A stretch of DNA of 33,020 nt, taken from assembly GCA_019636275.1 (NCBI GenBank), contig JAHBXY010000105.1, positions 1 through 33,020 on the forward strand. Direction: 5' to 3'. Below the pieces are notes generated by a model, which was not told where the DNA came from, searched no databases, and saw nothing but the letters and a program-made list of their open reading frames with translations. Origin of the DNA: Planctomycetota bacterium (lineage in GTDB: Bacteria; Planctomycetota; J058). The stretch's first letter is position 1; each line of letters begins with the position of its first letter. Shown piece after piece: positions 32,640 through 33,020 of this stretch. The translations under genes were made by a program, and so were the position numbers.

Positions 32640-33020
32640 GTGATCGTCGGCTGGCTCGAGGTCACCGCCGCGCTCGCCGCCCTGGTCCTCGGCGCGGCCG
32701 GCGGGCGCCGGGGCGCGGGCGTCGGGGCGCGGGCCCTGGCCGCGGTCACGCTCGGCCTCGTGGGCGCGGCGCTGCTCCTCGTGCCGCTCGCCTGCCTGCT
32801 CGTCGACGCGGTCGGGCTCCCGCTCCTCCAGGCCTGCGCCCTGGCCGCGGCGCTCGGCGGGGCTGCGGTGGGCGGCGCGGCCTGGTGGACGGCGCGCTGG
32901 CTGGCCCGCGACGACGACACCGAGAGCGACGACGACCGGCGGCGACGACCGCCGTCGTCGGCGGCGCGCGGGCTGGGCGCGCTGCTCGGCGGCGGGGCGG
33001 GGCTCATGGGGGCTGGCGCG
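32640..33020 (+). CDS. Partial membrane protein, possibly CvpA-like (cut by window end)
   Basis: 127 codons from a GTG at 32640, open to the window edge. Hydrophobic segments (VTAALAALVLGAAGG, ALAAVTLGLVGAALLLVPLACLLVDAVG, ALGGAAVGGAAWWTARWLA) suggest at least three membrane helices. An acidic and arginine-rich loop (DDDTESDDDRRRRPP) is followed by SSAARGLGALLGGGAGLM, which resembles the R-x-x-G-x-x-x-G segment of CvpA proteins. The identity is uncertain because the C-terminus is missing. Base composition and phase are those of a coding region. It follows the PEGA gene by 7 bp. Confidence 0.55.
   Translation, partial: MIVGWLEVTAALAALVLGAAGGRRGAGVGARALAAVTLGLVGAALLLVPLACLLVDAVGLPLLQACALAAALGGAAVGGAAWWTARWLARDDDTESDDDRRRRPPSSAARGLGALLGGGAGLMGAGA

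Overview
The window is chromosomal DNA of very high G+C content (roughly three quarters G+C by eye) with strong G/C preference at third codon positions. The gene set is that of a Gram-negative-type bacterium. It has lipoproteins, a periplasmic murein endopeptidase, an HlyD-type adaptor with a MacB-type permease, secreted HEAT/VWA proteins, a PEGA lipoprotein, a Hanks-type Ser/Thr kinase with an MshEN-like N-terminus and an FHA protein. This mix best suggests Planctomycetota. Myxococcota or another deep high-GC phylum is the main alternative, and nothing here proves the phylum.

Layout. 1-2.3 kb: a MamK-like actin, followed 3 bp later by a large serine recombinase whose frame is broken and whose catalytic set is degenerate, closed by a hairpin terminator. 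2.3-5.8 kb: a minus-strand row of a macro-CHAT fusion, a lipoprotein and a degenerate KptA-Nudix fusion. 5.9-7.9 kb: a secreted protein overlapping the RlmI rRNA methyltransferase gene. 8.0 kb: a structured repeat. 8.1-13.0 kb (minus): a coiled-coil protein, a histidine-rich HEAT protein, a MepA-like endopeptidase with SH3 domains, and a HEAT-VWA protein. 13.2-17.3 kb (plus): argS with a coiled-coil insertion, a second copy of the structured repeat, gluQ and a HAD phosphatase, meeting a convergent glycine-rich membrane protein. 17.9-18.5 kb: a repeat-rich gap containing a duplicated permease 3' end. 18.5-28.1 kb (minus): a tightly packed series ileS > FHA > kinase > Yip1-like > HlyD-type adaptor > MacB-type permease, with 4-bp overlaps at three junctions. 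28.3-33.0 kb: purN, a beta-CASP metallo-beta-lactamase RNase, a secreted protein, an archaeal-type (type II) GAPDH-like dehydrogenase on the minus strand, a PEGA lipoprotein and a partial membrane protein cut by the window end.

Most genes are housekeeping (tRNA charging, rRNA modification, purine synthesis, RNA processing, envelope). Two places look like candidate undescribed systems. One is the MamK-like filament paired with a recombinase-fold DNA-binding protein. The other is the macro-CHAT / lipoprotein / KptA-Nudix row, whose domains all bear on NAD-derived ADP-ribose chemistry and end in a caspase-like protease. At the DNA level there is a hairpin repeat with compensatory stem changes in two opposite-orientation copies. 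Four genes also carry a TANNNT box 6-8 nt before the start codon, which suggests leaderless transcripts. No tRNA, rRNA, CRISPR array or intact transposon was seen.
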